A stretch of 64,000 nt of DNA from Aquipuribacter sp051216895 (GCF_051216895.1 NZ_JBPKAO010000004.1:1-64000); one strand, 5' to 3'; numbered from the stretch's first letter, positions 36,224 through 45,241 are shown. Made by a program: numbers and translations. The notes: generated from the letters alone by a model not told the origin.

Positions 36224-36523
36224 ATGACGGACACCGTGGTCCTGGTGGTCGGGTTCACCGCCCGCGACGACAGCGTCGACGAGCTCCGGGAGCGCCTGCT
36301 CGGGATCGTCGACCGCACCCGCGCCGAGGACGGCTGCCTCCGCTACGACCTGCACAACCACCCCGACGACCCGCTGAGGCTGACCTTCGTCGAGGAGTGG
36401 GCCACGCCGCGGGCCCACGCCGCGCACGACCTCACGCCGTGGGTGCTGGACCTCCGCGAGCACCTGCCGGGCCTGCTCGCGGACCCGGTGCAGGTCACCC
36501 GCCTGAGCCGGCTCGAGCCGTGA
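36224..36523 (+). CDS. Antibiotic biosynthesis monooxygenase (ABM/YgiN-like)
   Basis: A 99-residue ferredoxin-like protein with VVLVVGFTARDDSVDELRER, EDGCLRYDLHNHPDDPLRLT and FVEEWATPRAHAAHD. Such proteins act as cofactor-free quinol monooxygenases or heme-degrading enzymes; the substrate is unknown. Its stop overlaps the mycothiol-dependent gene by 4 bases. Confidence 0.88.
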   Translation: MTDTVVLVVGFTARDDSVDELRERLLGIVDRTRAEDGCLRYDLHNHPDDPLRLTFVEEWATPRAHAAHDLTPWVLDLREHLPGLLADPVQVTRLSRLEP

Positions 36524-37437
36524 CCGACCAGCCGCCGCGGGACCGGCCGCAGGGTTCCGGGCCGCAGCGGGAGCAGCCGCCCGGGCCCGGGGCGCCGTCC
36601 CCGACGCGACCACGGCACGACGTGGCGCTCACGAGTGCCTGGCTGGGCGACGGCACCCGGTTGCTGGTCGACGCGGTGGCCGGGCTCCCGGACGACGGGC
36701 TGCGGGGACGCAGCCGGCTGCCCGGCTGGTCACGCGCGCACGTCGTCGCCCACCTGGCTCGCAACGCCGAGGCGCTCGGCCGGTTGGCGGCCTGGGCCCG
36801 GACCGGGGTCGAGACGCCGATGTACCCCGACCCGGCCACGCGTGAGGCGGACATCGAGCGGACGGCGCAGCAGCCCCCGGCCGCGCTCCGGCGGGACCTG
36901 TCCGCCAGCGCTGCCGACCTGGACCAGGCGCTCGCCGGTCTCGACGAGCCCGCCTGGCAGGCCACGGTGCGCGCCGGTGCGGCCGGGCGCGAGGTGCGGG
37001 CGACCGTCCTGCCGTGGCTGCGCGTCCGCGAGGTGTGGCTGCACCGGGTGGACCTGGACGAGCCCGGCACCGACGGGGCCGCCGTCCTCGGTGCCGCGCC
37101 GCCCGCCCTGCTGGACGAGCTCCTGGCGGACGTCACCGGCACGTTGTCCGCCGACCCGGCGTGCCCGCGCCTGCTCCTGGAGGCCGACGACCGCGACGTG
37201 GTCGTCCCGCTCGGCCCGGACGGGCCCGCCCGCGCCGACCACGCCGCAGCCGACCATGCCGCCGCCGACCACGCCGCCGCCACCGCCCGCGCCGACCAGG
37301 TCGATGCCGCGGACCGCGTCGACCCGACGGTGGTCCGCGGCAGCACCGTCGGGCTCCTGCTCTGGCTCACCGGGCGCTCCGACGGGCGCGGTCTCGTCAG
37401 GGCCGGGGCGCTGCCCCCGTTGCCCCGGTGGCTGTGA
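36520..37437 (+). CDS. Mycothiol-dependent maleylpyruvate isomerase family protein
   Basis: A 305-residue DinB-fold protein. The metal-binding histidines lie in RAHVVAHLARNAEALGRL and VREVWLHRVDLDEP, and RLPGWSRAH is the usual motif before the first. A repeat of DHAAA in the C-terminal domain and a Pro/Gln-rich lead are additions. Characterised members isomerise maleylpyruvate with mycothiol. The pairing with an ABM monooxygenase suggests quinone or aromatic detoxification. Its last 41 bases overlap the GntR gene on the other strand. Confidence 0.87.
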   Translation: MTDQPPRDRPQGSGPQREQPPGPGAPSPTRPRHDVALTSAWLGDGTRLLVDAVAGLPDDGLRGRSRLPGWSRAHVVAHLARNAEALGRLAAWARTGVETPMYPDPATREADIERTAQQPPAALRRDLSASAADLDQALAGLDEPAWQATVRAGAAGREVRATVLPWLRVREVWLHRVDLDEPGTDGAAVLGAAPPALLDELLADVTGTLSADPACPRLLLEADDRDVVVPLGPDGPARADHAAADHAAADHAAATARADQVDAADRVDPTVVRGSTVGLLLWLTGRSDGRGLVRAGALPPLPRWL

Positions 37438-37819
37438 GGGCGGCCCGGACCGCGTCCAGCAGGTCGACGTCCGGCGCGCCCGTCAGGCGGCCGTCGGCCA
37501 CGTAGCGGCGGGCCAGGCCCGCCACCGCGTCGCGTCGTCGGACGTCGACGTCCGCCGGTGCCCCGGCGGCGGCGGGCAGGACCCGGGTCCCGCCCCCGCG
37601 TGACCCGCTGACCAGCCCGGCCGCCTCGAGCTCGCGGTAGGCGCGGGCCACCGTGCCGACGGCCAGCCCGAGGTCGCGGGCCAGCTGCCGGATCGGCGGC
37701 AACCGGTGCCCGCCGGGCAGCGCACCGTGCCGGACCGCCTGGTCCAGCTGGCGGCGCAGCTGCTCGTAGGGCGGGGTGGGGTCGGTGAGGTCGACCGTCA
37801 GCTGCAGGTCCCCGCTCAC
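37397..37819 (-). CDS. GntR-family (YtrA-like) regulator
   Basis: A 140-residue protein with a winged helix (PPYEQLRRQLDQAVRHGALP; LPPIRQLARDLGLAVGTVAR) and a short C-terminal tail instead of a ligand domain, as in the YtrA subgroup. It follows the membrane protein gene with a 4-base overlap (GTGA). The perfect inverted repeat upstream of that operon is the likely operator, giving autoregulation. Confidence 0.88.
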   Translation of the reverse strand: MSGDLQLTVDLTDPTPPYEQLRRQLDQAVRHGALPGGHRLPPIRQLARDLGLAVGTVARAYRELEAAGLVSGSRGGGTRVLPAAAGAPADVDVRRRDAVAGLARRYVADGRLTGAPDVDLLDAVRAALTATGATGAAPRP

Positions 37820-38862
37820 CGCACCCCACCGGTGGACGCCAGCGCCGGCTGCCGCGGGCCGACGAGCAGCACGACCAGGCACCAGAGCAGCACCGCCGCG
37901 GCGAGGCCGGCGACCACCAGCAGGCCGGCCGCGACCAGGGCCCACCACTCGGGTGCGCACCCCACGGTGCCCCCGACGGCCGAGGCGGCCAGGGCGGAGG
38001 TGCCGGCCAGGGGCAGGGCCAGCAGGACGCCTAGGCCGGCGACCACCAGCGGGCCGGCCGCGACCAGGGCCCACCACTCGGGTGCGCACCCCGCGGTGCC
38101 CCCGACGGCCGCGACGGCCAGGGCGGAGGTACCGGCCAGGGGCAGGGCCAGCAGGACGCCCAGGCCGGCGACCACCGACCGGGCGGCCTGCGCCCGGAGC
38201 TCGTGGTCGGCCGCCACCGCCTGCGCCGGTACCTCGGGCCAGCCCGGGGTGCGGCCGGGCAGCAGCGGCGGGCGGGCCACCGTGGTGCGCAGCACCAGCA
38301 GCGCCAGCAGCGTCCCCACCCCGACCAGCAGCAGGAGCGGCACCGTGTAGTACGAGCCGGGCCACGGGCCGCGCGAGGACGTCTCGACCGCCGAGCAGGA
38401 ATGCGTGAGCCAGCGCCCGGGGCGACCGAGGTCGTCGGGGGAGCCGAGGGCGCTCGTCACGACGGCCAGCACCGTCAACGTCACGCCGGTCGTCAGCACG
38501 GCGGCGCCCAGCCGACGTGGCAGGTAGTCCGTGACCCGTCGCGCGGTAGGCGAGGCCCGGCGTCTCGGCCCGTCGGGCGGGCGCACCACCAGCTCGGCGG
38601 CGAGCACCCCGACCAGGAGGCCGAGGGCGGCCACGGGGGCGGCGAGGAGCAGACCCAGGCCGAGCGTGTCCTCGACCACCAGGTACCCGGCCGCCACGCC
38701 CCCGACCGCGGCGCCGAGCAGGCGCAGCAGGCCCCGCCGGCCCTCGAGCCGGCGGGCCAGACGCATCCGCGAGTCCTGGCTCGCCCGCGTCGCGGCGAGG
38801 AGCAGCACGACGACGGCCACGACCGGCACGACCAGCACCGGGACCAGCAGCAGGAACCTCAC
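37816..38862 (-). CDS. Multi-spanning membrane protein with internal duplication
   Basis: A 348-residue protein with about eight hydrophobic helices; it starts VRFLLLVPVLVVPVVAVVVL. Two consecutive 43-residue copies each hold a helix (GLGVLLALPLAGTSAL) and GCAPEWWALVAAG. It resembles the DUF1648-type or YtrA-operon membrane proteins, but I cannot assign a family. GGAGG precedes GTG 38862. The gene is co-expressed with the GntR regulator, so it may answer cell-wall or lipid-II stress as YtrA targets do. Confidence 0.82.
   Translation of the reverse strand: MRFLLLVPVLVVPVVAVVVLLLAATRASQDSRMRLARRLEGRRGLLRLLGAAVGGVAAGYLVVEDTLGLGLLLAAPVAALGLLVGVLAAELVVRPPDGPRRRASPTARRVTDYLPRRLGAAVLTTGVTLTVLAVVTSALGSPDDLGRPGRWLTHSCSAVETSSRGPWPGSYYTVPLLLLVGVGTLLALLVLRTTVARPPLLPGRTPGWPEVPAQAVAADHELRAQAARSVVAGLGVLLALPLAGTSALAVAAVGGTAGCAPEWWALVAAGPLVVAGLGVLLALPLAGTSALAASAVGGTVGCAPEWWALVAAGLLVVAGLAAAVLLWCLVVLLVGPRQPALASTGGVR
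37912..38169 (-). repeat. 129-bp tandem duplication inside the membrane protein gene
   Basis: Bases 37912-38040 and 38041-38169 are two copies of a 129-base unit that differ at only a few positions. 129 is a multiple of three, so the frame is kept and one extra membrane segment is added. The high identity suggests a recent event. Confidence 0.9.
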
Positions 38863-38872
38863 GCGACGCCTC

Positions 38873-38902
38873 CGACTTGTACCTGTTGGTGGGTACAAGT
38901 CG
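38873..38902. promoter_or_regulatory. Perfect 11-bp inverted repeat, probable GntR operator
   Basis: CGACTTGTACC (38873-38883) is repeated inverted at 38892-38902 after an 8-base spacer. The site lies 10 bases upstream of the operon's GTG. Minus-strand TTGACA at 38932-38927 could be the -35 box, though no good -10 is seen. Palindromes of this kind are typical targets of YtrA-type GntR proteins. Confidence 0.75.
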
Positions 38903-38928
38903 AGCGTGACGCCTCGCCGCCACTTGTG

Positions 38929-39264
38929 TCAAGCGGTTGGAACAAGGAGTCGGTCCCCGTCGAGGGTGTCCTCGAGCGCGCGGATCACGGGCCAGGCGCC
39001 CTCGCTGGTGCTGGACCCCACCGTCCAGGTCAGGGCGGGGCTCCACCATCGCGGCCACCGTCGGCGCGGGCAGGACGCGGCCCTCGTGCAGGGCGGCCCA
39101 GAAGCGGTGCAGGTCGGCTACCGGTGCGTGCAGCCCGCCGTCACCCACCCCGCTCAGGGGCAGGTGCACCACGTTGGTCCGGTCGTCGTCCAGGCCCAGG
39201 TAGCCCGTCGCCGTCCCGGAGGCTCGCTCGGCCAGCAGCGCCAGGACCACGTAGCCGGCGATGC
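38929..39264 (-). pseudogene. Decayed serine hydrolase (beta-lactamase family) remnant
   Basis: Three pieces of a class C-like serine hydrolase remain. Reading down from 39262: an in-frame stop, then IAGYVVLALLAERASG; immediately after it, GYLGLDDDRTNVVHLPLSG and GDGGLHAPVADLHRFWAALH, so the middle of the protein is deleted; near 39035 the frame shifts, and the C-terminus continues as TWTVGSSTSEGAWPVIRAL to a TGA at 38931-38929. The catalytic SxxK part is absent. Its stop region overlaps the -35-like TTGACA of the next operon. Confidence 0.8.
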
Positions 39265-39314
39265 AGGATCAGCGAAATCACCACGAGCGCCGTCATGGCC
39301 CTGGGCCGCCTCGG

Positions 39315-41075
39315 TCATCCTCCGAGGCCAGGAGGCGAGGCCGTGCTGTCCACCGGTTTGTCGTGTCCGGCCTGGTGCTGGGGCAGCCCCCGGGTGAGGG
39401 CCAGGGCCACCACCGCCACCAGCGCCAGCACGGCCAGGGCCGCGCGCAACCCGGCCAGTCGCGCGGCGGTGTTGTCCGCCACCACCGCCTCCGCCGTCAC
39501 ACCGGTGACCCCGGCGTCGGCGAGCGCGGCCTCGAGCTGGGAGTCGGGCACGAAGGGCACGCCGGAGGACAGCTCGACCTGGGCGGTGGAGACGAGCTCG
39601 TCCGGGACGTCCGGGTCGTCGGCGATCCCGGTGAAGAACGACGTGGTCAGGGCCGACACCAGCACGGCCCCGGCCACGGCGGTCCCCAGCGACGCGCCCA
39701 GGAACGCGACGGTGTTCTGCAGCCCGCCCACCTCGCCGCTCTGCTCGTCGGGCACCGAGGAGACGGTCACGCTGCCCAGCTGCGAGGCGAGCGCACCGAC
39801 CCCGAGCCCGGCCAGCAGGAGCGGCACCGTCACGACCTCGGGGCCGACGCCGACCTCCAGCGCCGCGAGCAGGGAGACCGTCCCGGCCAGGACGGCCGCG
39901 AAGCCGAACCGCACGACGCGTCGTGGGGACGCGTGCGGGAAGACCTTGGGCACCCCGACCGCGGTGATGAGGAGGGCCACCGACAGCGGCAGGATCCGCA
40001 CGCCGGTCTCCACCGCGGTCAGCCCCAGCGACACCGACAGGAACAGCGGGATGACGAAGAAGAGCCCGGCCTGCACCAGGTACTGGAAGAAGAAGGACGT
40101 CAGCCCGGCGCGCAGCCGGGGCACCCGGAGGATGGCCGGGTCCACCAGGGCCGCCCCGCCGCGCGCCACCTGGCGCTCCTGCCAGCGGAGGAACCCGACC
40201 ACGACGAGGCCGCCACCGAGCAGCAGCCACACCACGGGGGACAGCCCCCACCAGACGGGGGCCCCGGAGGTCGGTCGCACCACGCCCCACGACCCCGCCC
40301 GCAGCACCCCGAAGACGACCAGCCCGAGACCGACGCTCGACAGCAGGGTCCCGACCACGTCCAGACGCACCCCGGGCTCGGCCGGGGAGTCGGCCATCCG
40401 CCGCGCCAGCAGGAGGATGACCAGGACCAGCACCACCTCGCCCGCGAACACCCACCGCCAGGACGCGTAGGTGGTGAGCAGCCCGCCGACCAGCGGCCCC
40501 GCCGCCACCGCGACCGCGCCCGCCGCCGCCACCAGGCCGTAGGCGCGGGGGCGCGCGTCGCTGGCGAAGTTGGTCGCCACCAGGGCCACGATCGCGGGCA
40601 TGATCAGCGCGGCGCCGATGCCCTCGAGCAAGGACCAGCCGATCAGCAGGACCACGAGGTCCGGGGCCAGTGCGGTGGTCAGCGAACCCGCGCCGTAGAC
40701 CACGCAGCCGATGGAGAAGGCCCGCTTGCGTCCGAGGATCTGCCCGACCTTGCCGCCGGTGATCATGAGGGACGCCATCACGAGGGTGTAGGCGGTGATG
40801 GCCGACTGGATGCCGGTGACGGTCGTCCCGAGGTCGTCGGCGACCGTGGCGATCGACACGTTCATCACCGAGCTGTCCAGCGACATCAGGAACTGCCCCG
40901 AGGCCAGCGTCAGCAGGACCACGCCGGAGCCGGTGGCGACCGCGGCCTGGTCCGGGCGACCCGGGAGGGTCGTCACGGCCTGCGGGACGAACGCAGCAGG
41001 CGGAGCAGGGTCATGCCCGGTCCTCTCGTCGCGAGGGGGCACCACGGTCGCGCCGGGCCGGTGCGGGCGCGTCAT
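39315..41075 (-). CDS. MFS transporter, DHA2 (14-helix) drug exporter family
   Basis: A 586-residue protein with 14 hydrophobic segments. Marks are FLMSLDSSVMNVSIATVADD, the GKVGQILGRKRAFSIG loop and GPLVGGLLTTYASWRWVF. This group exports drugs and hydrophobic compounds by proton exchange. A periplasm-facing loop of about 60 acidic residues lies before the last helix. It has no adjacent TetR gene, which such exporters often have; the closest gene downstream is the hydrolase remnant. Confidence 0.93.
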   Translation of the reverse strand: MTRPHRPGATVVPPRDERTGHDPAPPAAFVPQAVTTLPGRPDQAAVATGSGVVLLTLASGQFLMSLDSSVMNVSIATVADDLGTTVTGIQSAITAYTLVMASLMITGGKVGQILGRKRAFSIGCVVYGAGSLTTALAPDLVVLLIGWSLLEGIGAALIMPAIVALVATNFASDARPRAYGLVAAAGAVAVAAGPLVGGLLTTYASWRWVFAGEVVLVLVILLLARRMADSPAEPGVRLDVVGTLLSSVGLGLVVFGVLRAGSWGVVRPTSGAPVWWGLSPVVWLLLGGGLVVVGFLRWQERQVARGGAALVDPAILRVPRLRAGLTSFFFQYLVQAGLFFVIPLFLSVSLGLTAVETGVRILPLSVALLITAVGVPKVFPHASPRRVVRFGFAAVLAGTVSLLAALEVGVGPEVVTVPLLLAGLGVGALASQLGSVTVSSVPDEQSGEVGGLQNTVAFLGASLGTAVAGAVLVSALTTSFFTGIADDPDVPDELVSTAQVELSSGVPFVPDSQLEAALADAGVTGVTAEAVVADNTAARLAGLRAALAVLALVAVVALALTRGLPQHQAGHDKPVDSTASPPGLGG

Positions 41076-41108
41076 CCGCAGCGGAGGACCCGCCGGCGAC
41101 GCGCCTGC

Positions 41109-42950
41109 TCAGCCCGCGGGCTGGAAGGAGGCCGCGATGTCGTCGAGCACCGGCAGGCTCTCGTCCCACTCCTCCTGGGGCACCGACCAGTAAAGGGCGA
41201 ACGCCTGGTCGTCGGCCACGACCGCACGGTTGAGCACCCGGAGCGTCCCGCCGGACGCCTCCCAGGTGAACTGCCAGTCGGCGGCGTCGAAACCGCGGAA
41301 GTCTGCGGCCTGGATGCTGATGCGCTCGTAGCCGTCCAGCCGCTCGGCCACCGCGGGCTCCTGCTGCTCCCAGTCCGTCACCGGGTCACCCGCCGGCTCG
41401 CCGCCCTCCTCCACGAGCAGGTACCGACGGGACCCCGGGTCGGTGAACCGCGTCCGGGTGTCGCCGTCGGGCTCCACGACCCAGCCCTCGGGCACGGCGA
41501 CCTGGAACGCCGGGTCCTCGTGGACCTGGAACCCGGCCGGGGTGGCGGCCGCGTCGGCCTGAGCGGCCTGCGACGCCTCGGCCGCTGCCTCCTCGGCGGC
41601 GGCTGCGTCGGCGGCGGCTGCGTCGGCCGCGGCATCGTCGGCCGTCGCCTCGGCGGGGTCGTCGCCGGGGGTCGCCTCGTCCGCCGCGTCCGCCTCGTCC
41701 GGCTCGGACGGGGCGGACGCGCTGGGCGTGGCGGCCGGGTCGGCGGCGAGGTCCGCCGGGTCCTGCCGGTCCAGCAGCAGGGCCAGGGCGCCCCCGGCGA
41801 ACAGCAGCGAGACGACCGCCAGCACCACCGGCAGCGCCCGCGACCGTCGACGCCTCGTGGGGACCGGTGCGGGGGCGGGTCCGGGGGCGGCGGGGGCGGT
41901 GGTCCGCGCGGCCGGGCGCGCACCTGTGGCGGCCGCCGGTCGTGCGGGGGACACCGGCTGCGGGTCGCTCGCCCCGACCGGCAGCGGCGGCAGGGCCTGG
42001 GTGCGCTCGCCGTCGGCCGGGGCCGTCGGCGGACCCGGGACGGTCCGGGGCAGCGGGGTCGTCTCGTCGGTGCCCGGGGGCCGCGGGTCGGGTCCCGGGC
42101 CCTGCGCCAGCGCTGTCGTCAACCGCTCGCGGACCTCGTCCAGCCCCGGCCTTTCCGCCGGGTCCTTGCGCAGCAGGGCGGTGACCACGTCGCCGAGCGG
42201 CCCGGTCCGGAGCTGCTCGGGCAGCGGGTCCTGGACCGCGGCGACCATGGTGGCCAGCGCGGTGTCCCGTTCGAACGGCGACCGTCCGTGCAGGGCCGTC
42301 GCCAGCGTCACCCCGAGCGACCAGAGGTCGGAGGCCGGGCTCGGCGGTCGGCCGTGGGCCCGTTCCGGGGCCACGTAGCCGGGTGAGCCGATGACGGCAC
42401 CCGTCGTGGTCTGCGAGGCGTCCCCCTCCAGCGAGGCGATCCCGAAGTCGGTGAGGACGGCCTGCCCCGCGGCGTCGTAGAGGACGTTGGCCGGCTTCAC
42501 GTCGCGGTGCAGCACCCCGGCAGCGTGGGCCGCGCCGAGGGCGTCGAGCAGTCGCAGACCGACCCGCGCGGCGTCGTGCGGCGTCAGGGGGCCCTGCTCG
42601 CGCAGCACGTCGGCCAGCGACCGGGCCGGCAGCAGCTCCATGACGATCCACGGTCGGCCGTCCTCCTCGACGACGTCGTAGACCGTCACCGCAGCGCCGC
42701 TGCTGATCCGGGCGGCGGCCCGCGCCTCCCGCAGGGTGCGGCCGCGCAGCTGCGCGCGCTGCTGCTCCTCCAGCGAGGAGGGGTAGGTGACCTCCTTGAC
42801 GGCGACCTGGCGGTCGAGCAGCTCGTCGTGGGCGGACCAGACCACACCCATCCCGCCGCGCCCGATGGAGGACGCCAGGCGGTAGCGGCCGCCGACCACC
42901 CGGGGGGCGGGCTGGTCGGGCTGGACGGGCTGGTCGGGGTCAGGGGTCAT
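41109..42950 (-). CDS. Membrane Ser/Thr protein kinase (PknB-like) with extracellular domain
   Basis: A 613-residue protein. The kinase domain (residues about 22-285) has the Gly loop GRGGMGVVW, Lys52, HRDVKPANV with Asp150, DFG at Asp168 and the GSPGYVAPE activation-loop end. A Pro/Ala-rich linker leads to one membrane helix near residues 373-393. The outside part has an Ala/Asp/Glu-rich stretch and a domain of about 130 residues from FQVHEDPAFQVAVPEGW, with no PASTA repeats, so the signal is unknown. Confidence 0.94.
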   Translation of the reverse strand: MTPDPDQPVQPDQPAPRVVGGRYRLASSIGRGGMGVVWSAHDELLDRQVAVKEVTYPSSLEEQQRAQLRGRTLREARAAARISSGAAVTVYDVVEEDGRPWIVMELLPARSLADVLREQGPLTPHDAARVGLRLLDALGAAHAAGVLHRDVKPANVLYDAAGQAVLTDFGIASLEGDASQTTTGAVIGSPGYVAPERAHGRPPSPASDLWSLGVTLATALHGRSPFERDTALATMVAAVQDPLPEQLRTGPLGDVVTALLRKDPAERPGLDEVRERLTTALAQGPGPDPRPPGTDETTPLPRTVPGPPTAPADGERTQALPPLPVGASDPQPVSPARPAAATGARPAARTTAPAAPGPAPAPVPTRRRRSRALPVVLAVVSLLFAGGALALLLDRQDPADLAADPAATPSASAPSEPDEADAADEATPGDDPAEATADDAAADAAAADAAAAEEAAAEASQAAQADAAATPAGFQVHEDPAFQVAVPEGWVVEPDGDTRTRFTDPGSRRYLLVEEGGEPAGDPVTDWEQQEPAVAERLDGYERISIQAADFRGFDAADWQFTWEASGGTLRVLNRAVVADDQAFALYWSVPQEEWDESLPVLDDIAASFQPAG

Positions 42951-43042
42951 CGAGGTCCGGGGTACCCGGTCCCGGTGACTTCTACGCCTGGCCTACCTGC
43001 TCGTGGACCTGATGAGGGTGCTCGAGCGGGCGCCGGGACGCC

Positions 43043-43354
43043 TCACCCGGCGAGGTGGTCCAGGCCGCGTGAGGTCGCGACCTCCTCGCCGCGCTCGAGC
43101 TCGTCGCAGGCGTCGCACAGGGCCGCCAGCGGCTGCGGGTCGTCCAGCAGGCCGAGGTCGCCGCCGCACAGGTCGCACAGGTCCACGAAGCGCCAGCCGG
43201 TGACGGCGTCGAAGTAGAGGGTCCGACGTTCGGGCCGCGACTCGTCCCGCTCGGCGTCGAACGCCTCGCGGAGGCCGGGTCGCTCGCCCAGACGGGCCAG
43301 GGCGGCGTCGTCGTGACGGGCCTGGACGTCGGCTGCGGAGAGGAGGAGGGCCAT
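43043..43354 (-). CDS. Small CxxC protein of unknown function (103 aa)
   Basis: The C-terminal half has VDLCDLCGGDLGLLDD and LAALCDACDELERG, two CxxC pairs that could form a zinc ribbon; the N-terminal half is charged and helical (ARLGERPGLREAFDAERDE). No function is assigned. A CATCCT box lies six bases before the ATG, the leaderless pattern seen elsewhere here. Confidence 0.65.
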   Translation of the reverse strand: MALLLSAADVQARHDDAALARLGERPGLREAFDAERDESRPERRTLYFDAVTGWRFVDLCDLCGGDLGLLDDPQPLAALCDACDELERGEEVATSRGLDHLAG

Positions 43355-43447
43355 ACGTCGAGGATGAGCCCCGCCCCGGACAGAACCCCGGAGCCCGGCC
43401 CGTGTGTCGACCGGTCTCCCGACGGCGACCGGTCGACCACCCGGGGA

Positions 43448-43573
43448 TCAGGCGGGGTCGTCCTCGGTGGGGTAGTGGTCCGGGGTGTCGTGCCCGTGCT
43501 CGTGCGACGGCGCGGGCGTGTCCTGGGTGGGCTCGTCCTGGGTGGGTTCGGTACCGGGGGTGGAGTCGGCCAC
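43448..43573 (-). CDS. Possible small acidic protein (41 aa)
   Basis: The frame from GTG 43573 encodes a Thr/Pro/Asp/His-rich peptide (DEPTQDTPAPSHEHGHDTPD). It is low in complexity and has AGGGA seven bases upstream. It could be a real small metal-binding-like protein or a chance frame. The 210 bases from 43574 to 43783 up to the subtilase hold no other gene. Confidence 0.3.
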   Translation of the reverse strand: MADSTPGTEPTQDEPTQDTPAPSHEHGHDTPDHYPTEDDPA

Positions 43574-43783
43574 GGTGGTCCCTGTCTGCTCGGCGTGCGA
43601 CCGGTGCGCCCGGCCGGGTGGTGGGTTCCCGGATGCTCCGCGGTCCAACCCCGGCGACCCGCCCACCGCGCGGTCATCCTCCGTCCGGCGTCGAAAGGTC
43701 CAACCGAAGGGTTGATCAAGCCCGTCGTGGCTTCATGCCCGCTGCCGGGCCGACGAAGGCGTGGGTGAGCAGAGGAGGCTCCC

Positions 43784-45241
43784 ATGTCGATCGTCGATCC
43801 CTGGACCCAGGTCCGTCCCCAGCGCACCAGCACCCGCACCGCAGCCCCCACCACGAGTCGTCTGGTCGGGGCGGCCGTCACCGGTCTGGCCTGCCTGACG
43901 CTGGCGACCCTGGTCACCGGGATCCCCGCCGCCCAGGCCGCCGGGACCGTGAGCGCACCCGACTGGTCCGCGGTCGACGACCCGGGCTCCGCCTGGAGCA
44001 TCGCCCGGCAGATCGGTGCCCACGAGGTCTGGTCGCAGGTCGACCCCGCCGACCCGGCGCGCGGGCTGACCGGCCACGGCGTGACCATCGCCGTGGTGGA
44101 CACGGGTGTGGGCGACGTCGAGGGCCTGGGCGATGCCGGCAAGGTCACGCACGCCGTCGACCTGTCCCGCGCCGTCCCCCCGCGCCACCGAGGTCCGGTG
44201 GACGGCATGGGCCACGGCACCCACATGGCCGGCCTGGCCGCCGGTCGCGACGACGCGGTCGTCCCCGGGCAGGAGTCCGACCCGCAGCACTTCGTCGGGA
44301 TGGCCCCGGACGCCGCCGTCGTCGACGTCAAGGTCGGCGGCGCGGACGGTCGGGTCGGCGTGGACCAGGTGGTCGACGGCATCGACTGGGTCGTGGCCCA
44401 CCGCGAGGAGCACGGCATCCGCGTGCTCAACCTGTCCTACAGCGCCACCACCGCCGACCCCGCCGGGCTCGTGCGCCTGGCCGACGCCGTCGAGGACGCC
44501 CGGGACGCCGGCGTCCTCGTGGTCGCCGCCGCCGGCAACGACGGGACGGGCGCGCTGACCATGCCCGCCGCGCACCCTTCCGTCCTCGCCGTCGGGTCCA
44601 CCGACCACTCCGGCACGGCGAGCACCGCCGACGACGAGGTCGGCGCCTGGACCAACCCCGGCACCGCCCACCGCCGCCCCGACCTGCTCGCACCGGGCCG
44701 CTCCGTGGCCGGTCTGCGCCTGCCGGGCTCGCTCGCCGACCGGGAGCACCCCGAAGGTCTCGTCGCCGGCGACCGGAGCGGCCGGCTCTTCCGCGGCACG
44801 GGCACCTCGCAGTCGGCCGCAGTGGTCTCCGGGGCGGCCGCGCTGCTCCTGCAGGCCGACCCGACGCTCACCCCAGACGAGGTCCGGGACCTGCTCACGG
44901 GCTCCGCGAGGCGGCTCGTGGCCGACGACAGCCCCGCGCAGGGCGCCGGGCTGCTGGACGTCGCCGGTGCGGTCGACCAGGCGCTCGCGGGTCAGCCCGG
45001 CGCCTCGTCGGCCTCCGCCCTCGGTCGGGGCGACGTCGACCTGGCGGCCGCCCCCGCCGCGGCCGACCACCGCTGCACCGAATGGGCGGGCCGGAGCTGG
45101 GCGGGCCGGAGCTGGACGGGTCGGAGCTGGACGGCGGACGACTGGTCGGGTCGGAGCTGGACGGGTCGGAGCTGGACGGCGGACGACTGGTCGGGTCGGA
45201 GCTGGACGGCAGACGGGTGGTCCGGGCGCAGCTGGTCCTGA
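43784..45241 (+). CDS. Secreted S8 (subtilisin) peptidase with Trp-rich repeat tail
   Basis: A 485-residue protein with an Arg-containing start and hydrophobic signal peptide (VGAAVTGLACLTLATLV) ending near residue 52 (AAQAAG). The catalytic triad is Asp106 (AVVDTGVG), His144 (GHGTHMAG) and Ser342 (GTGTSQSAA), with Asn252 for the oxyanion hole. There is no long propeptide. The last 45 residues are tandem WTGRSW/WTADDW motifs. AGAGGAGG precedes the ATG. The next gene, a GGDEF-EAL protein, starts 70 bases later on the same strand. Confidence 0.94.
   Translation: MSIVDPWTQVRPQRTSTRTAAPTTSRLVGAAVTGLACLTLATLVTGIPAAQAAGTVSAPDWSAVDDPGSAWSIARQIGAHEVWSQVDPADPARGLTGHGVTIAVVDTGVGDVEGLGDAGKVTHAVDLSRAVPPRHRGPVDGMGHGTHMAGLAAGRDDAVVPGQESDPQHFVGMAPDAAVVDVKVGGADGRVGVDQVVDGIDWVVAHREEHGIRVLNLSYSATTADPAGLVRLADAVEDARDAGVLVVAAAGNDGTGALTMPAAHPSVLAVGSTDHSGTASTADDEVGAWTNPGTAHRRPDLLAPGRSVAGLRLPGSLADREHPEGLVAGDRSGRLFRGTGTSQSAAVVSGAAALLLQADPTLTPDEVRDLLTGSARRLVADDSPAQGAGLLDVAGAVDQALAGQPGASSASALGRGDVDLAAAPAAADHRCTEWAGRSWAGRSWTGRSWTADDWSGRSWTGRSWTADDWSGRSWTADGWSGRSWS
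45089..45240 (+). repeat. 15-bp-periodic repeat encoding a GRSW tail
   Basis: Units GGGTCGGAGCTGGAC and GGCGGACGACTGGTC alternate through the end of the subtilase gene, giving five-residue motifs GRSWT and ADDWS. Part of it repeats as a larger 45-base unit. Confidence 0.88.

Noticed and set aside
39261..42386. Open frame of over 1000 codons on the plus strand
   Set aside because: It lies antisense to the MFS and kinase genes and has the Arg/Gly/Pro-rich look of an out-of-frame GC-rich shadow; no motif is recognisable.
43574..43783. Cyclic di-GMP riboswitch or flagellar-type promoter before the subtilase
   Set aside because: TCAAG and GCCGA-like bases are present but 28 bases apart, too far for such a promoter, and no GEMM-type conserved core is visible.
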